From Gemmatimonadota bacterium (lineage in GTDB: Bacteria > Gemmatimonadota > Gemmatimonadetes > Longimicrobiales > Gaopeijiaceae), in the NCBI GenBank assembly GCA_022826565.1, contig JAJDUP010000035.1:186001-250000 (forward strand): 64,000 nt of DNA, given 5' to 3'. This document shows positions 16,964-26,297 of this stretch, piece by piece. The first letter of the stretch is position 1; each line of letters opens with the position of its first letter. The translations under genes were made by a program, and so were the position numbers. The notes beneath the pieces were generated by a model, which was not told the origin of the DNA, ran no database searches, and saw nothing but the letters and a program-made list of their open reading frames with translations.

Positions 16964-17560
16964 ATGAACCCACCCGACGAGAGACTCGCGCAGCAGATCG
17001 ACTTCCTCCTGGCCGTCGACCAGCTGAAGCAGGTGTACCGGAAGACGAAGCTGATTGCCGACGGGCGCTGGGAGAACGACGCCGAGCACTCCTGGCACCT
17101 GGCGCTCATGGCGGTGATCCTCCGGGAGTACGCCGCCGAAGACGTGGACATTGCCAGGGTGCTGGCGATGCATCTGATACACGACCTCGTGGAGATCGAT
17201 GTCGGCGACACCTTCGCCTACGACGACGCGGGTCAGGCGGACCGGGCGCAGCGGGAGCGGGTGGCGGCGAAGCGCATCTTCGGCCTCCTGCCCGCCGACC
17301 AGGGGGTCGCGCTGCTCGACCTCTGGGAGGAGTTCGAGGCCCGGGCCACCCCCGACGCGCGCTACGCAGCCGCGTTGGACCGGCTGCACCCGATGCTGCT
17401 CAACTACCATACCGGAGATTCGGCCTGGCTGCGGCACGGGATCCGGCGTCCTCAGGTGGTCGCGTTCAACCGGCATATCGAAGATGGCGCGCCGGAGCTG
17501 TGGACGTTCGCCCGCCAGCTGATCGACGCCGCGGTGGCGGAGGGCAAGTTGAAGAGCTGA
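16964..17560 (+). CDS. HD-domain phosphohydrolase (YfbR/HDDC2-like)
   Basis: 198 residues, no signal peptide. HD-domain metal ligands are in NDAEHSWHLALMAVIL (His), LIHDLVEIDVGDTFAYDD (HD pair) and a later RYAAALDRLHP Asp. The layout DQLKQVYRKTK-x-AEHSWHLAL-x-HDLVEIDVGD is typical of the YfbR/HDDC2 group, members of which are 5'-deoxyribonucleotidases. It may act in nucleotide-pool cleaning. It is divergent from the his operon; two transporter genes lie downstream on the same strand. Confidence 0.85.
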   Translation: MNPPDERLAQQIDFLLAVDQLKQVYRKTKLIADGRWENDAEHSWHLALMAVILREYAAEDVDIARVLAMHLIHDLVEIDVGDTFAYDDAGQADRAQRERVAAKRIFGLLPADQGVALLDLWEEFEARATPDARYAAALDRLHPMLLNYHTGDSAWLRHGIRRPQVVAFNRHIEDGAPELWTFARQLIDAAVAEGKLKS

Positions 17561-17625
17561 CCGGTGTGCGCTACCCTTTCGTCCAGTCCGAAACCCATGC
17601 CCACGCCCGGCCCGGCCGCACGCCC

Positions 17626-17850
17626 ATGAAGATTCCGCGCTCCCACTTCCTGCCCCGCACGCGCAACGGCTGGACCGCAACAATCGCGTTTCTTGTCGCA
17701 ATGGCCCTGGCGCAGCCGCCCATCGTGCACGGTCTGGTGAACCGCGTCGAGCCCTGGATCCTCGGGATGCCCTTCCTCTTCGCGTACCTGCTCGGCGCGT
17801 ACCTGGTCGGCATCGCCGTGCTGATCTGGGCGCTCGGGAGGAACGTGTAA
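17626..17850 (+). CDS. DUF3311 small membrane protein, SSS symporter partner
   Basis: 74 residues from the ATG at 17626, two predicted transmembrane helices, with the DUF3311-like signature NRVEPWILGMPFLFAYLLGAYL. DUF3311 genes are commonly found immediately before sodium:solute symporters, as here: the symporter ATG directly follows this stop codon. Probably an accessory subunit of that transporter. Confidence 0.8.
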   Translation: MKIPRSHFLPRTRNGWTATIAFLVAMALAQPPIVHGLVNRVEPWILGMPFLFAYLLGAYLVGIAVLIWALGRNV

Positions 17851-19335
17851 ATGGAACCCTGGGTCGTATCCACCTCGCTGATCTTCCTCTACCTGATCGC
17901 GACCATCGTGATCGGGATCCTGGCCAACCGGAAGGGCACCACGAGCATGGAGGACTTCTTCCTCTACGGGCGCCAGGCGGGGTTCATCGTCCTCTATCTG
18001 ACGGTGGTGGCGACCTTCCACTCCGCGTTCGCGTTCCTCGGATCCGGAGGCTTCTTCTTCACGCACGGGATCGGCTTCTGGATGGCGGGAACGTGGACGG
18101 TGCTGGTTGGGGCCATCACCTACACGCTGGGCACGCGGATCTGGGCGCTGGGCAAGAAATTCGGCTACATCACGCCCGCCGACCTGGTCGCCGATTTCTA
18201 CGAGAGCGAAGCGGTGCGCGTCATCGTGGCCCTCGTCTCGGTGGTCTTCACGCTGATCTACATCCAGGTGCAGGCGCAGGGGCTGGGATACATCCTGTCG
18301 GTGGCGACCGGCGACCGGATCTCCTTCGAGCTGGCGTCGCTGATCCTGCTCGTGGTCGCGGCCGCGTATCTCATGGTGGGCGGTCTGCGGGCCGTCTACT
18401 GGACGGATGTGATCCAGGGCATCTGGATGTACATCGCGGTGTGGGCGGGCAGCCTGCTGCTGACCTACAAGCTCTTCGGCGGGCCGGTCGAGCTGTGGCG
18501 CCGGCTGATGGCGGAGCGGCCCGACCTGCTGAGCCTTCCCGGCCCGGAGGGCTTCTTCACGCCGGGTATCTGGGTCGGCATGACGATCGCGCTCTCCTTC
18601 GGGATCATCTTCCAGCCGCACATGATGATCCGCTACTTCACGGCCGCCTCCGACCGCACCCTCAAGATCCTCGGCGCCACCACCCCCATCTACCTCATGA
18701 CGCTCTTCATTCCGGCGGCGTTCGTGGGGCTCGGCGGCGCGCTCATCCTCCCCGACCTCGCGTCTCCCGACCGCGTCTTCCCCGAACTGCTCTTCCAGTA
18801 CGCGCCGCCCTGGCTGACCGGCCTGATCCTGGCCGGCGCCACCGCCGCCGCCATGTCCACCCTGGACTCGATCCTGCACTCGAACATGACCGTGCTGACG
18901 CGGGACGTGTACCAGCGCTACATCGCCAAGGACCGCAGCCAGGGCCACTATCTCGCCTTCGGGCGCCTCGTGGTGGTCGCGCTGCTGGGCGTGGGCTTCT
19001 ACCTCACCGTCTCCCAGCTCGACTTCCTCGTCACACTCGTGACACTCTCGGGCGCGGGCGCGCTCCAGCTGATGCCCGCCGTGCTGGGCGTCTGCTACCC
19101 GGGACGGCGGCTGCACACGTCGAAGGGCATCATCGCGGGAATCCTGACCGGCCTGGTCGTCCTCTACCTGACCCGGGTCGAGTTCCCGCAGCCCCTCGGC
19201 ATCCACGAGGCGCTCTGGTCGCTGGCGGCGAACTTCGCGGTCACGATTCTCGTCTCGCGCTTCACGCGGCAGCCCTCCGAGGCCACCGTCGAACGGATTC
19301 ACGGCGAGGTGGAGCGCTTCGTCTACGGCGACTGA
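17851..19335 (+). CDS. Sodium:solute symporter, SSS family
   Basis: 494 residues, about 13 helices. Family features: SMEDFFLYGRQAGF after helix 1, GGLRAVYWTDVIQG, SFGIIFQPHMMIRYFTAASDRTLK, GATAAAMSTLDSILHSNMTVLTRDVY at the Na site region, and YPGRRLHTSKGIIAGI. The arrangement with a DUF3311 gene resembles monocarboxylate or amino-acid SSS transporters. Substrate cannot be told from sequence. Start codon directly abuts the previous stop, so the two are surely co-transcribed. GAGGAACGT precedes the ATG. Confidence 0.9.
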   Translation: MEPWVVSTSLIFLYLIATIVIGILANRKGTTSMEDFFLYGRQAGFIVLYLTVVATFHSAFAFLGSGGFFFTHGIGFWMAGTWTVLVGAITYTLGTRIWALGKKFGYITPADLVADFYESEAVRVIVALVSVVFTLIYIQVQAQGLGYILSVATGDRISFELASLILLVVAAAYLMVGGLRAVYWTDVIQGIWMYIAVWAGSLLLTYKLFGGPVELWRRLMAERPDLLSLPGPEGFFTPGIWVGMTIALSFGIIFQPHMMIRYFTAASDRTLKILGATTPIYLMTLFIPAAFVGLGGALILPDLASPDRVFPELLFQYAPPWLTGLILAGATAAAMSTLDSILHSNMTVLTRDVYQRYIAKDRSQGHYLAFGRLVVVALLGVGFYLTVSQLDFLVTLVTLSGAGALQLMPAVLGVCYPGRRLHTSKGIIAGILTGLVVLYLTRVEFPQPLGIHEALWSLAANFAVTILVSRFTRQPSEATVERIHGEVERFVYGD

Positions 19336-19489
19336 AGCCGTTGCCTCAAATCGGCGGCGCCACCACAAATGGCCTCCCGGGCGTCCAAACAGGGCTCCTC
19401 AGAGCCATCAGGGCCGGATGACGGGGGTGCTTGACGCCGTCGGAAGGCCCCAAAAGGGCAGACCGGGGCTCAAAATCGTATACAAAAGC

Positions 19490-19509
19490 TTGCGCACTCT
19501 TGCGCACTC
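19490..19509 (+). repeat. Tandem 10-base direct repeat
   Basis: TTGCGCACTC occurs twice head to tail, 65 bases before the next gene and just after TATACA (19479-19484). Possible regulator site or slippage product. The rest of 19336-19573 shows nothing clear. Confidence 0.5.
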
Positions 19510-19573
19510 GCTGCCCGATCCCCATTTTGCCCCCGTTCCCAAAACCAGTCCACTCCAAAAGAGGAGAGAGACC

Positions 19574-19945
19574 GTGGACAAGAATTGGGTAGTAGGATCC
19601 GTTGTCGCGGGCATTGCAATGTTCGTGGTCAACTTCATCCTGGGCGCGATCGGAGTCGACTTGCTTTCCGCCTCAATGGAAGCCGGGTTTACCGCGAATT
19701 CGATCGTGGGACACCTGTTCGCAGGTGCCGTGCTTGCCACGGTGCTCGGCTGGAACGGCGCGAGTGACGCTGCCGGCGCGGGCAAGGCGGGAGCGACATT
19801 CGGCGTTCTCCTGGGCCTGGCCGGCCAGATCGGTGGCATGGGTTTCGACGCCATGGGCCTGATCGGCGCCATCCTGACCGGCGCCATTGTCTACGGTGTC
19901 AGCGGCGCCGTCCTGACGATGGCTCCCACGGGAGGTGGGGACTAA
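19574..19945 (+). CDS. Small glycine-rich membrane protein, unknown function
   Basis: 123 residues from a GTG at 19574 with GAGGAGAGAG just upstream. It starts VDKNWVVGSVVAGIAMFVVN and has about four hydrophobic segments (IVGHLFAGAVLATVLGW, GATFGVLLGLAGQIGGMGF, LIGAILTGAIVYGVSGAVL). A longer upstream frame has no better start. Resembles small DUF-type integral membrane proteins but I cannot name the family. Confidence 0.65.
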   Translation: MDKNWVVGSVVAGIAMFVVNFILGAIGVDLLSASMEAGFTANSIVGHLFAGAVLATVLGWNGASDAAGAGKAGATFGVLLGLAGQIGGMGFDAMGLIGAILTGAIVYGVSGAVLTMAPTGGGD

Positions 19946-19988
19946 AGACCTCGGTGGCCTGAAGGCCTGACGGCCCCAGGGTCCACAA

Positions 19989-20082
19989 ACCGCTCCCGGA
20001 GCCGGACCGCCGCCACGGGTGCTCGCAGCCCCCGGGATGGCGGATGCGAAAGCCAGGTTCGCAACTCGGTTCCGGGAGCGGT
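19989..20082. repeat. Long-range inverted repeat
   Basis: Arm 19989-20004 pairs with 20067-20082 at 15 of 16 bases (ACCGCTCCCGGAGCCG against its complement). It lies between two convergent genes. Confidence 0.6.
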
Positions 20083-20118
20083 CGTGCGTCCGGGGACTGC
20101 CCCCGGGCGCTCCTTGGA

Positions 20119-20167
20119 GCCCGTGGACAAAATCCCCCGGCATTCGAGCGGCGCTTTATCCACGGGC
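20119..20167. terminator. Inverted repeat at convergent gene ends, likely bidirectional terminator
   Basis: GCCCGTGGACAAA (20119-20131) pairs with TTTATCCACGGGC (20155-20167) at 12 of 13 bases. It ends two bases before the stop of the minus-strand gene. It has short A/T runs at the inner side, not a classical U-tract. Confidence 0.45.
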
Positions 20168-20169
20168 CC

Positions 20170-21156
20170 CTACACATCCAGGCGGTCGTCGATATCGTAG
20201 CCCGCCGCGGCCCACCCGGACGCCTGCCGCGCCCCATCGAAGGTCACATCGACCCGCCCCAGCCGCATTCCGCCCCATCCCACCTGGTTCACCACCGTAA
20301 ACCCCGTCCGCCCCTGGCCGAAGACCACCGCCTCGTCGAGGAAGGTGTGGGTGTGGCCGCCCAGGATCAGGTCGATCTCGGGCACCGCCTCGGCGAGCGT
20401 CAGGTCGCTGGGCCGGTCCGAACTGCGGTACTCGTACCCGAGGTGCGACAGGCAGATCACCAACGAGCACCCCCCGGCCCGCAGCTCCCGGCAGGCCGCG
20501 CGCGCGGCGGTGATGGGGTCGGTGTAGCGCACGCCCTCGTGCAGGCTGGCGAGCACGAGCTTCTCGAAGGCGATCCCCAGCCCGAAGATCCCCACCCTGA
20601 CGCCGTCGAATTCACGCACCGTCCACGGCTCGACATGCCCCGCGAGCGCCGATCCGCCCACGTCGTAGTTGGCCGACACGAACTCGAAGCCCGCCTCGGG
20701 AAGCGTCGCCACCAGCCCGTCCACCCCGTTATCGAAGTCGTGGTTGCCCAGCGTCGCGACATCGTACCCCATGGCGGTCATCGCCCGAAACTCGATCTCG
20801 CCGCCGAAGAAGTTGAAGTACGGCGTGCCCTGGAAGATGTCCCCGGAATCGAGCAGCAGGACATGTTCGTTGGCCTCGCGCACCCGCCGGATCAGGGTCG
20901 CACGCCGGGCCGCTCCCCCCAGCCCGGCAAAGCGCCCGCCGTCCATCGGGAACGGATCCATGCGGGAGTGGGTGTCGTTGGTATGAAGAACGACCAGGCG
21001 GAAGTCGTCGTCGATGATCGGCCCGTAGCCGCTCCCGGGTGCGGCGGCCGGCCGAGGACGGTCGGCGGCGGTGGCTTCCAGCAGGCCCGCCGCGCCGCCC
21101 AGCCCCGCGATGCCGCCGGCGCGGCCAAGAGTGCGCACGAATTCGCGCCGCTTCAT
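20170..21156 (-). CDS. Tat-exported metallophosphatase, N-domain half of a split 5'-nucleotidase
   Basis: 328 residues from the ATG at 21156. A twin-arginine signal ([15 protein letters not shown]) is followed by the calcineurin-like domain of UshA-type 5'-nucleotidases: LHTNDTHSRM, LLDSGDIFQGTP, TLGNHDFDNG, LSHLGYEYRS and ILGGHTHTF carry the two-metal ligands. The C-terminal substrate domain is missing and is encoded by the gene just upstream, which overlaps this start by four bases. It probably hydrolyses nucleotides in the periplasm with that partner. The split arrangement is known in Bacteroidota. Confidence 0.88.
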   Translation of the reverse strand: MKRREFVRTLGRAGGIAGLGGAAGLLEATAADRPRPAAAPGSGYGPIIDDDFRLVVLHTNDTHSRMDPFPMDGGRFAGLGGAARRATLIRRVREANEHVLLLDSGDIFQGTPYFNFFGGEIEFRAMTAMGYDVATLGNHDFDNGVDGLVATLPEAGFEFVSANYDVGGSALAGHVEPWTVREFDGVRVGIFGLGIAFEKLVLASLHEGVRYTDPITAARAACRELRAGGCSLVICLSHLGYEYRSSDRPSDLTLAEAVPEIDLILGGHTHTFLDEAVVFGQGRTGFTVVNQVGWGGMRLGRVDVTFDGARQASGWAAAGYDIDDRLDV

Positions 21157-21986
21157 TCGCCGCCCCCTTCCGTGCCGGGGCCGTTCGCGTCGCGGACGCG
21201 GCCGTCCAGCGTCGGCGCCACGGCGTCTCGCTCGCGCAGGTATGCGACGAAGACGTCGCGGATGAGGACGTCCAGATCCTCGCGCGGCTGCGCTGCCGCC
21301 TCCCACAGCACCGTCCAGGTGCCGCCGCCGTCCGCCAGGTAGTCGACCGTGGCGAGGCGGTAGGTGAGCGCCGGGTCGATTGCCTGCCCGCCGACGCGCA
21401 CGTCCACCGCATCGTCGCCGTCCAGCTCCATCGTCCACCCCGCGATCGGTTCGCCGCCGCTGAGCGCGATCTCGTCGGCCAGGCGCTCCAGCTGCGATCC
21501 GGACAGCGAGAGCACGGTGACGTAGTTCTCGAAGGGGAGCAGCTCGTAGGCGTGCCGCATCAGGATCGGCCCCCCGGCGATCGGCACCCGGAGGCCCCCG
21601 TCGTTGAGGAGCGCGACGTGGACCGTGTCGGCGGCCAGGTCCTGCACGACATCGAGCAACGCGTCGGCCACCAGGTTCTCGAGCGTGCCTTCGGGCTCGT
21701 CCTTGCCGAATTCGCCGGCCGCGTGCGCGAGGACCTCGGCGAGCTGCTCTCCCAGCCGCTCCCGGTAGGGCGCGATGAGCGCCTCGATATCGGCCGCGGG
21801 CTCGATCCCGTCGTCCATGAGGGTGAAGTCCACGGGGGCTTCCCGCACGGTGAGGACAGGCCCGGGACCGGCCGGCGCGCGATCGCACCCCGCCCACAGC
21901 AGCGCGGCGGCGAGCACCCAGCCCCTCCCTGGGATTCTGCCCGGGACGGCCACGGATCGGCGCGGAGAACGAGTCGATTTCAGCAT
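21153..21986 (-). CDS. 5'-nucleotidase C-terminal domain lipoprotein
   Basis: 277 residues from the ATG at 21986. A lipoprotein signal ends [14 protein letters not shown]. The rest matches the C-terminal domain of 5'-nucleotidases, which binds the nucleoside: [48 protein letters not shown], and [17 protein letters not shown]. No catalytic metal site of its own. Translationally coupled to the metallophosphatase gene. The gene order is reversed relative to a fused protein, and the domain is lipid-anchored. Confidence 0.85.
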   Translation of the reverse strand: MLKSTRSPRRSVAVPGRIPGRGWVLAAALLWAGCDRAPAGPGPVLTVREAPVDFTLMDDGIEPAADIEALIAPYRERLGEQLAEVLAHAAGEFGKDEPEGTLENLVADALLDVVQDLAADTVHVALLNDGGLRVPIAGGPILMRHAYELLPFENYVTVLSLSGSQLERLADEIALSGGEPIAGWTMELDGDDAVDVRVGGQAIDPALTYRLATVDYLADGGGTWTVLWEAAAQPREDLDVLIRDVFVAYLRERDAVAPTLDGRVRDANGPGTEGGGE

Positions 21987-22095
21987 GATGCCAGTCAACT
22001 TCGCGGCATCGGGTGTTGCGCGCCACGGCCCAGGCCCCATCGTACCACGGCTGCACCGCGCGCCCATATCACAGTCCCCTCACACGAGCGATCCC

Positions 22096-23223
22096 ATGTC
22101 CCTGGCCCAGTCCCTTCGCGGCGTCCGCGTCCTCGATCTGTCCCGGCTGCTGCCGGGCCCCTTCCTCACCATGGTCCTCGCCGACCTCGGCGCCGACGTG
22201 GTCAAGGTCGAGGAGCCCCGCATGGGGGACTACATGCGCGACTTCCCGCCCCGCGGCGAGGGGATGTCGGGCCGCTACCTGACCGTCAACCGCAACAAGC
22301 GCTCGGTCGCGATCGACCTCAAGGACGGCGCTCAGCGCGAGAAGTTCCTGCGGATGGCCGCGCAGGCCGATGTGGTCGTCGAGAGCTTCCGCCCGGGTGT
22401 GATGGACCGGCTCGGCGTGGGCTACGAGGCGCTCCGCGAGCGCAACGCGGGCATCATCCTCTGCTCGATCTCGGGCTACGGACAGACCGGGCCGTACCGC
22501 GACCGCGCCGGTCACGACATCAACTACCTGGCGATGGCGGGCGTCCTGGCGATGAGCGGATCCAGCCCCGACGGCCCACCCGCGATGGCCGGCGTCCAGA
22601 TCGCGGACATGGCCGGGGGCGCCATGTGGGGCGCGATGGGGATCCTCGCCGCCCTGATCGAGCGCGGCCGAACCGGCGAAGGAACCCACCTCGACATCTC
22701 GATGACCGAGGGCGCCCTGGCGCTCCTGGCCAGCGAATTCGGGATCATCGACGCCGAGCCCGCGGTCCCGACCCGCGGCACGGGCCTGCTTAACGGCGGC
22801 GCCGCGCGGTACGCCGTCTACCGGACCAGCGACGGCAGGTACCTCAGCGTGGGGGCGCTGGAGCCGCAGTTTTTGAAGCGGCTGGCCGCGGCAGCGGGGT
22901 TGGAGCTCTCGCGCGGCCCCGACAGCGACGCCGATCTGCGTGATCAGCTCACCCGGATCATCGCCTCGAGGACCCGGGATGAGTGGGAGAGCATCCTCGC
23001 CGACTGCGACTGCTGCTGCGAGCCCGTCCTCGAACTCGACGAGGTGGCCGCACATCCCCTGCACCGCGAACGCGGCCTCTTCTTCGAGATCGGTGACAGC
23101 GGGTCGCCGGGATCGCTACAGGTCCGCACGCCGCTCGGCATGCCGGATGGGCGGCGTCCCGGTCCGGCGCTCGGTGAGCACAACGAAGAGGTGTTTCGGG
23201 AGTATGGGGTGCAGGATATGTAA
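22096..23223 (+). CDS. CaiB/BaiF family CoA-transferase
   Basis: 375 residues from the ATG at 22096. Class III CoA transferase features: [29 protein letters not shown] at the N-terminus, [53 protein letters not shown] with the catalytic Asp (GHD), and [21 protein letters not shown]. Resembles alpha-methylacyl-CoA racemase or formyl-CoA transferase types. It has a cysteine cluster DCDCCCEPV near residue 310. Cytoplasmic. Substrate unknown. No Shine-Dalgarno site is evident. Confidence 0.9.
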   Translation: MSLAQSLRGVRVLDLSRLLPGPFLTMVLADLGADVVKVEEPRMGDYMRDFPPRGEGMSGRYLTVNRNKRSVAIDLKDGAQREKFLRMAAQADVVVESFRPGVMDRLGVGYEALRERNAGIILCSISGYGQTGPYRDRAGHDINYLAMAGVLAMSGSSPDGPPAMAGVQIADMAGGAMWGAMGILAALIERGRTGEGTHLDISMTEGALALLASEFGIIDAEPAVPTRGTGLLNGGAARYAVYRTSDGRYLSVGALEPQFLKRLAAAAGLELSRGPDSDADLRDQLTRIIASRTRDEWESILADCDCCCEPVLELDEVAAHPLHRERGLFFEIGDSGSPGSLQVRTPLGMPDGRRPGPALGEHNEEVFREYGVQDM

Positions 23224-23226
23224 TTC

Positions 23227-23259
23227 AAACTTTACATATTGACTAGTCTGATTGTCATT
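23227..23259 (+). repeat. AT-rich two-copy element, copy 1
   Basis: Core 23231-23259 matches 46802-46830 at 25 of 29 bases (TTTACATA-TGAC-AGT-GATTGTCATT). It is AT-rich in a GC-rich region and lies between two convergent genes. The inner palindrome is imperfect here. Confidence 0.6.
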
Positions 23260-23280
23260 CCTGCCACCTGTGAGCCCCGC

Positions 23281-24408
23281 CTACCCCCCCCACACCTCCT
23301 CGAACACCCGCAGGTAGTTCTCCCCCAGGAACTTGACGATCACCTCGTCGGAGTGACCCCGCGCCGCCAACTCCTCGGTGAGGCGGGGCACCTTTGAGAT
23401 ATCCTCCAGGCCGGCCGGCGCCATCTCCCTGCCGTAGTGGTCGCTGCCCAGCCCGATGTGGTCGGGGCCCATCACGTCCAGCGCGGTCTCGATGTCGCGC
23501 ACCACGCTGTCGAGATCGCGGTGAGCCACGTGGATCAGGCCGAGGACGCCGCCGTTCGCGGCCAGCGCCTCCAGCATCCAGCGGTCGCGGGGCAGCTCGA
23601 GGCGGGGGCGGGGCAGCTTGCCGTCCAGCAGATCACCGGCTTCGGGCGCCGTGTCGGGGAACATGGTCGGGGTGGTGTGGGACAGGATGACCGGCCTGGT
23701 GGTGAGTTCGAGGATCTCGCTGAACCCGACCTCGCCGATGTGCACGAGGTCGATGACGATGCCGAGGTCGTCCATCCGGCGCACGGCCTCCTTGCCGAGC
23801 GCGGTCAGGCCGCCGCGACGGTCGGCCGCCCAGCAGCCGTCGGCGAAGATGTTGCGGCGGGTGTGGGTGAGGCTCGCCGAGCGCAGGCCGAGCCGGTAGT
23901 ACAGGTCCAGGAAGCGCGGGTCGGTGCCCAGTGCCTCGCAGCCCTCGAAGGCAAGGACGAGCGCGACCCTTCCCTCCTCCTTGGCGCGGCGGATGTCGCC
24001 GGCCGTCGTGGCGAGCACGAGCGCGTCATGGCGGTCGATCTGGTCATGCAGATTCCACACCATCTCGAAGCCCCGCCGGACGGGGTCGCGCAGCCAGTCG
24101 TCGTCGAGGTAGATCGCGCACAGCTGCGCCGTGATGCCGCCCTCCTGCCAGCGCGGCAGGTCGTACTGTCCCATGGGCCCGAACCACACGGTGTGGGCGC
24201 CCATCCCGAAGCGGACGAGCGGGTTGTTCGCGAGACCGGGCGGCGGCTCCCAGTCGAGATCCGGCACCTCTACGCGGTCGCCGAGGGACATCTTGCCCTC
24301 GGTGACGGGGATCAGGATGTCGCTGTGGCCGTCGATGACGATTGCGCGGCGGTGGAGTGCTGCGGCCGCGCTTGCCGCGCGCGCGCCGGGCCTGTCGCCC
24401 GCGGCCAT
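23281..24408 (-). CDS. Membrane dipeptidase, peptidase family M19
   Basis: 375 residues. The ATG at 24408 overlaps the upstream stop by one base (TGATG). Renal-dipeptidase features: IVIDGHSDI with the HxD zinc motif, VLAFEGCEALG (bridging Glu), LRSASLTHTRRN, IDLVHIG, VILSHTT, IGLGSDHYG with the catalytic Asp. M19 enzymes cleave dipeptides, often with a D-residue at the second position. No signal peptide is present, although the upstream genes encode exported proteins. Part of a four-gene run with CocE hydrolase and amidohydrolase. Confidence 0.92.
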   Translation of the reverse strand: MAAGDRPGARAASAAAALHRRAIVIDGHSDILIPVTEGKMSLGDRVEVPDLDWEPPPGLANNPLVRFGMGAHTVWFGPMGQYDLPRWQEGGITAQLCAIYLDDDWLRDPVRRGFEMVWNLHDQIDRHDALVLATTAGDIRRAKEEGRVALVLAFEGCEALGTDPRFLDLYYRLGLRSASLTHTRRNIFADGCWAADRRGGLTALGKEAVRRMDDLGIVIDLVHIGEVGFSEILELTTRPVILSHTTPTMFPDTAPEAGDLLDGKLPRPRLELPRDRWMLEALAANGGVLGLIHVAHRDLDSVVRDIETALDVMGPDHIGLGSDHYGREMAPAGLEDISKVPRLTEELAARGHSDEVIVKFLGENYLRVFEEVWGG

Positions 24409-26297
24409 CACGAGCCGGGCCCGCCTTCGCCCCGCGAACCGGGTAGCCCGCCCTCCACCACCGGCAGCTCGATACGCGATCCGTCCGCGCCCCCGCTGTA
24501 CACCGTCAGCGTGGTCTCGCCGTCGGCGGGCACCGGGTCGAACATGCCCGCGTCCGCCCCCGCGATCGCAACCCGGATGCGGTGTCCGGCGCGGATCAAC
24601 GCAGCGATGGGCCAGAGCCGGAAGCTCATCGTCTCGGCCTCGCCGGGCGGCATGGGCTCGGCGTCGGCGCGCGCGAAGGAGTGGTACGGCTCCTCGCCCT
24701 CGAAGTAGGGGTTGGGTGTGGCCTTGCGGTGGATCAGCCGGAGCCCTCCCTCGGTCACGTAGCGGCTTCGGCCCTGCGGGTCTACGTCTTCCAGGTACAC
24801 GAAGAGGGCGCCGTCCTCCCGGTCCGATGCGAGCTTCAGCGTGATCACCGGGTAGCCGACGATCTGGAGGTCGGATTCGAGCGGCTCCGTGGTGTATGTG
24901 AGCATGCGCGCGTCCATTTCGCCGCGGTCGTCCAGGTTGAGGATCGGCGCACCCATCTGGGCCATCCAGCGGTTGCCGGGTCCGGTGGTCACACCGGGGT
25001 CGACGGTGTAGTCGTCGCTGCCGGCTGTAACCGCGTCCGGATCGCCGGTCAGCCGTCCCCCCGAGTCCGTGTAGAAGGTCGCGGTCGTGGTTCCCGCCGG
25101 CGGCCAGACCTCCGTGTCGTGGTACGCTTCCTCGCCAAGGTTGAGGAACCGCATCGCCGGCCATTCGTCCACGCCGTTGTCGTCGCCCTTCAGGTGGTGG
25201 TCGAAGAAGAGGCGCCGAAGCTCCATCTGATCGGCCACCGACGGGTCGGGAGGGAGAGGCTCTCCGCTCACCGAATAGGGGCTGGCGTTGTACCCGCCGC
25301 CGTGGGTCGAGGCCAGAATCAGCACTTTCTGCGGGTTGCTGAAGTGACGGAACCGCAGCAGCGTCCCGTCGGCGGTGCCCGCGTCCAACCAGCTGACGAG
25401 GACCAGCATGGGGACGCCGGACCGCTCGATCTCCGCCTTCCAGTGGATCGGCCCGATCTCGGCCCAGCTCTGGCCGCCGCCGACCACATCGTCCCGGTGC
25501 TCGGTGGCCAGGACGCTCGCGAACACGTCCGGGTTCGCGGCGTGCTCGGCCACGGCGGCAGCCAGCATCGAACCGTCTTCGTCCTCGTCCACGCGCCGGA
25601 CGCCGACCTCCATCGCTTCCACGTCGTTGTCGTCCATCTGGCCGACGAGATCGCCCCACGTCTCGATGAACCCCCGCGCCAGCAGGCCGTAAGGACGGAT
25701 CGGGCTCGGGTAGGCGTCGAAGTCCGACCATCCCGGAATCACAGCTTTCACAGCCGGGTGATTCACGGCGGCCAGTAGCTCGGCGGTCGTGCCGGTGTAG
25801 GAAGTGCCGTAGGCGCCGACCGTCCCATCCGACCATCCACGGGTCACGACCCAATCCACCACGTCGTAGGCGTCGAGGACCTCCTGGCGCCCGTATTCCA
25901 CGGGCCGGGTGCCGAACGAGGCGCCGCTGCCGCGCGCGTCGACCTTGACCAGCGCGTAGCCGTAAGCGAGGAAGTGGCGGTCCAGTCCCGACAGCGTGTT
26001 GATGCGCTCGCCGGTTTCGGGGTCCTCCAGCCCGCGCCGGTAGCGGGTCAGGGTCAGGAGGGCGGGATATCGTGCGGCGTCGGTGCCGGCGGGCAGGTAG
26101 ACATCGGCTGCCAGCCGCGTGCCGTCCTCCGCCGTGATGTAGAACGAGGATACGTCGGGCCCTGGGGCCTCCGCGGTGTCACAGGCGACGAGGGCCCCGG
26201 CGAGGACGACAGCGCTCGTGAGAACGGTGCGCCGGATGCGCGCAGTGGTGGACATGCGCCCGGCCACGGTCCGAAGCGGGGGCGTCGACATGCTCAC
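24408..26297 (-). CDS. CocE/NonD-type X-Pro hydrolase lipoprotein
   Basis: 629 residues. The ATG at 26297 overlaps the amidohydrolase stop by four bases; an ATG at 26255 is possible. The signal ends AGALVACD (Cys39 lipidated). The catalytic domain is S15/CocE-like: ADVYLPAG, VKVDARGSGASFG, nucleophile Ser166 in GAYGTSYTG, and PGWSDFDAY. It is followed by a jelly-roll C-domain ending in QIVGYPVITLKLASDREDG and IRVAIAGAD. Expected to hydrolyse X-Pro peptides or esters in the periplasm. Function of the cluster in peptide turnover is inferred. Confidence 0.9.
   Translation of the reverse strand: MSMSTPPLRTVAGRMSTTARIRRTVLTSAVVLAGALVACDTAEAPGPDVSSFYITAEDGTRLAADVYLPAGTDAARYPALLTLTRYRRGLEDPETGERINTLSGLDRHFLAYGYALVKVDARGSGASFGTRPVEYGRQEVLDAYDVVDWVVTRGWSDGTVGAYGTSYTGTTAELLAAVNHPAVKAVIPGWSDFDAYPSPIRPYGLLARGFIETWGDLVGQMDDNDVEAMEVGVRRVDEDEDGSMLAAAVAEHAANPDVFASVLATEHRDDVVGGGQSWAEIGPIHWKAEIERSGVPMLVLVSWLDAGTADGTLLRFRHFSNPQKVLILASTHGGGYNASPYSVSGEPLPPDPSVADQMELRRLFFDHHLKGDDNGVDEWPAMRFLNLGEEAYHDTEVWPPAGTTTATFYTDSGGRLTGDPDAVTAGSDDYTVDPGVTTGPGNRWMAQMGAPILNLDDRGEMDARMLTYTTEPLESDLQIVGYPVITLKLASDREDGALFVYLEDVDPQGRSRYVTEGGLRLIHRKATPNPYFEGEEPYHSFARADAEPMPPGEAETMSFRLWPIAALIRAGHRIRVAIAGADAGMFDPVPADGETTLTVYSGGADGSRIELPVVEGGLPGSRGEGGPGS

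Noticed and set aside
19430..19484. A promoter TTGACG ... TATACA for the small membrane protein
   Set aside because: Spacing is about 43 bases, too long for a sigma-70 promoter.
20119..20167. A tRNA or small RNA
   Set aside because: The hairpin does not fold into a cloverleaf and has no acceptor or T-loop sequence.
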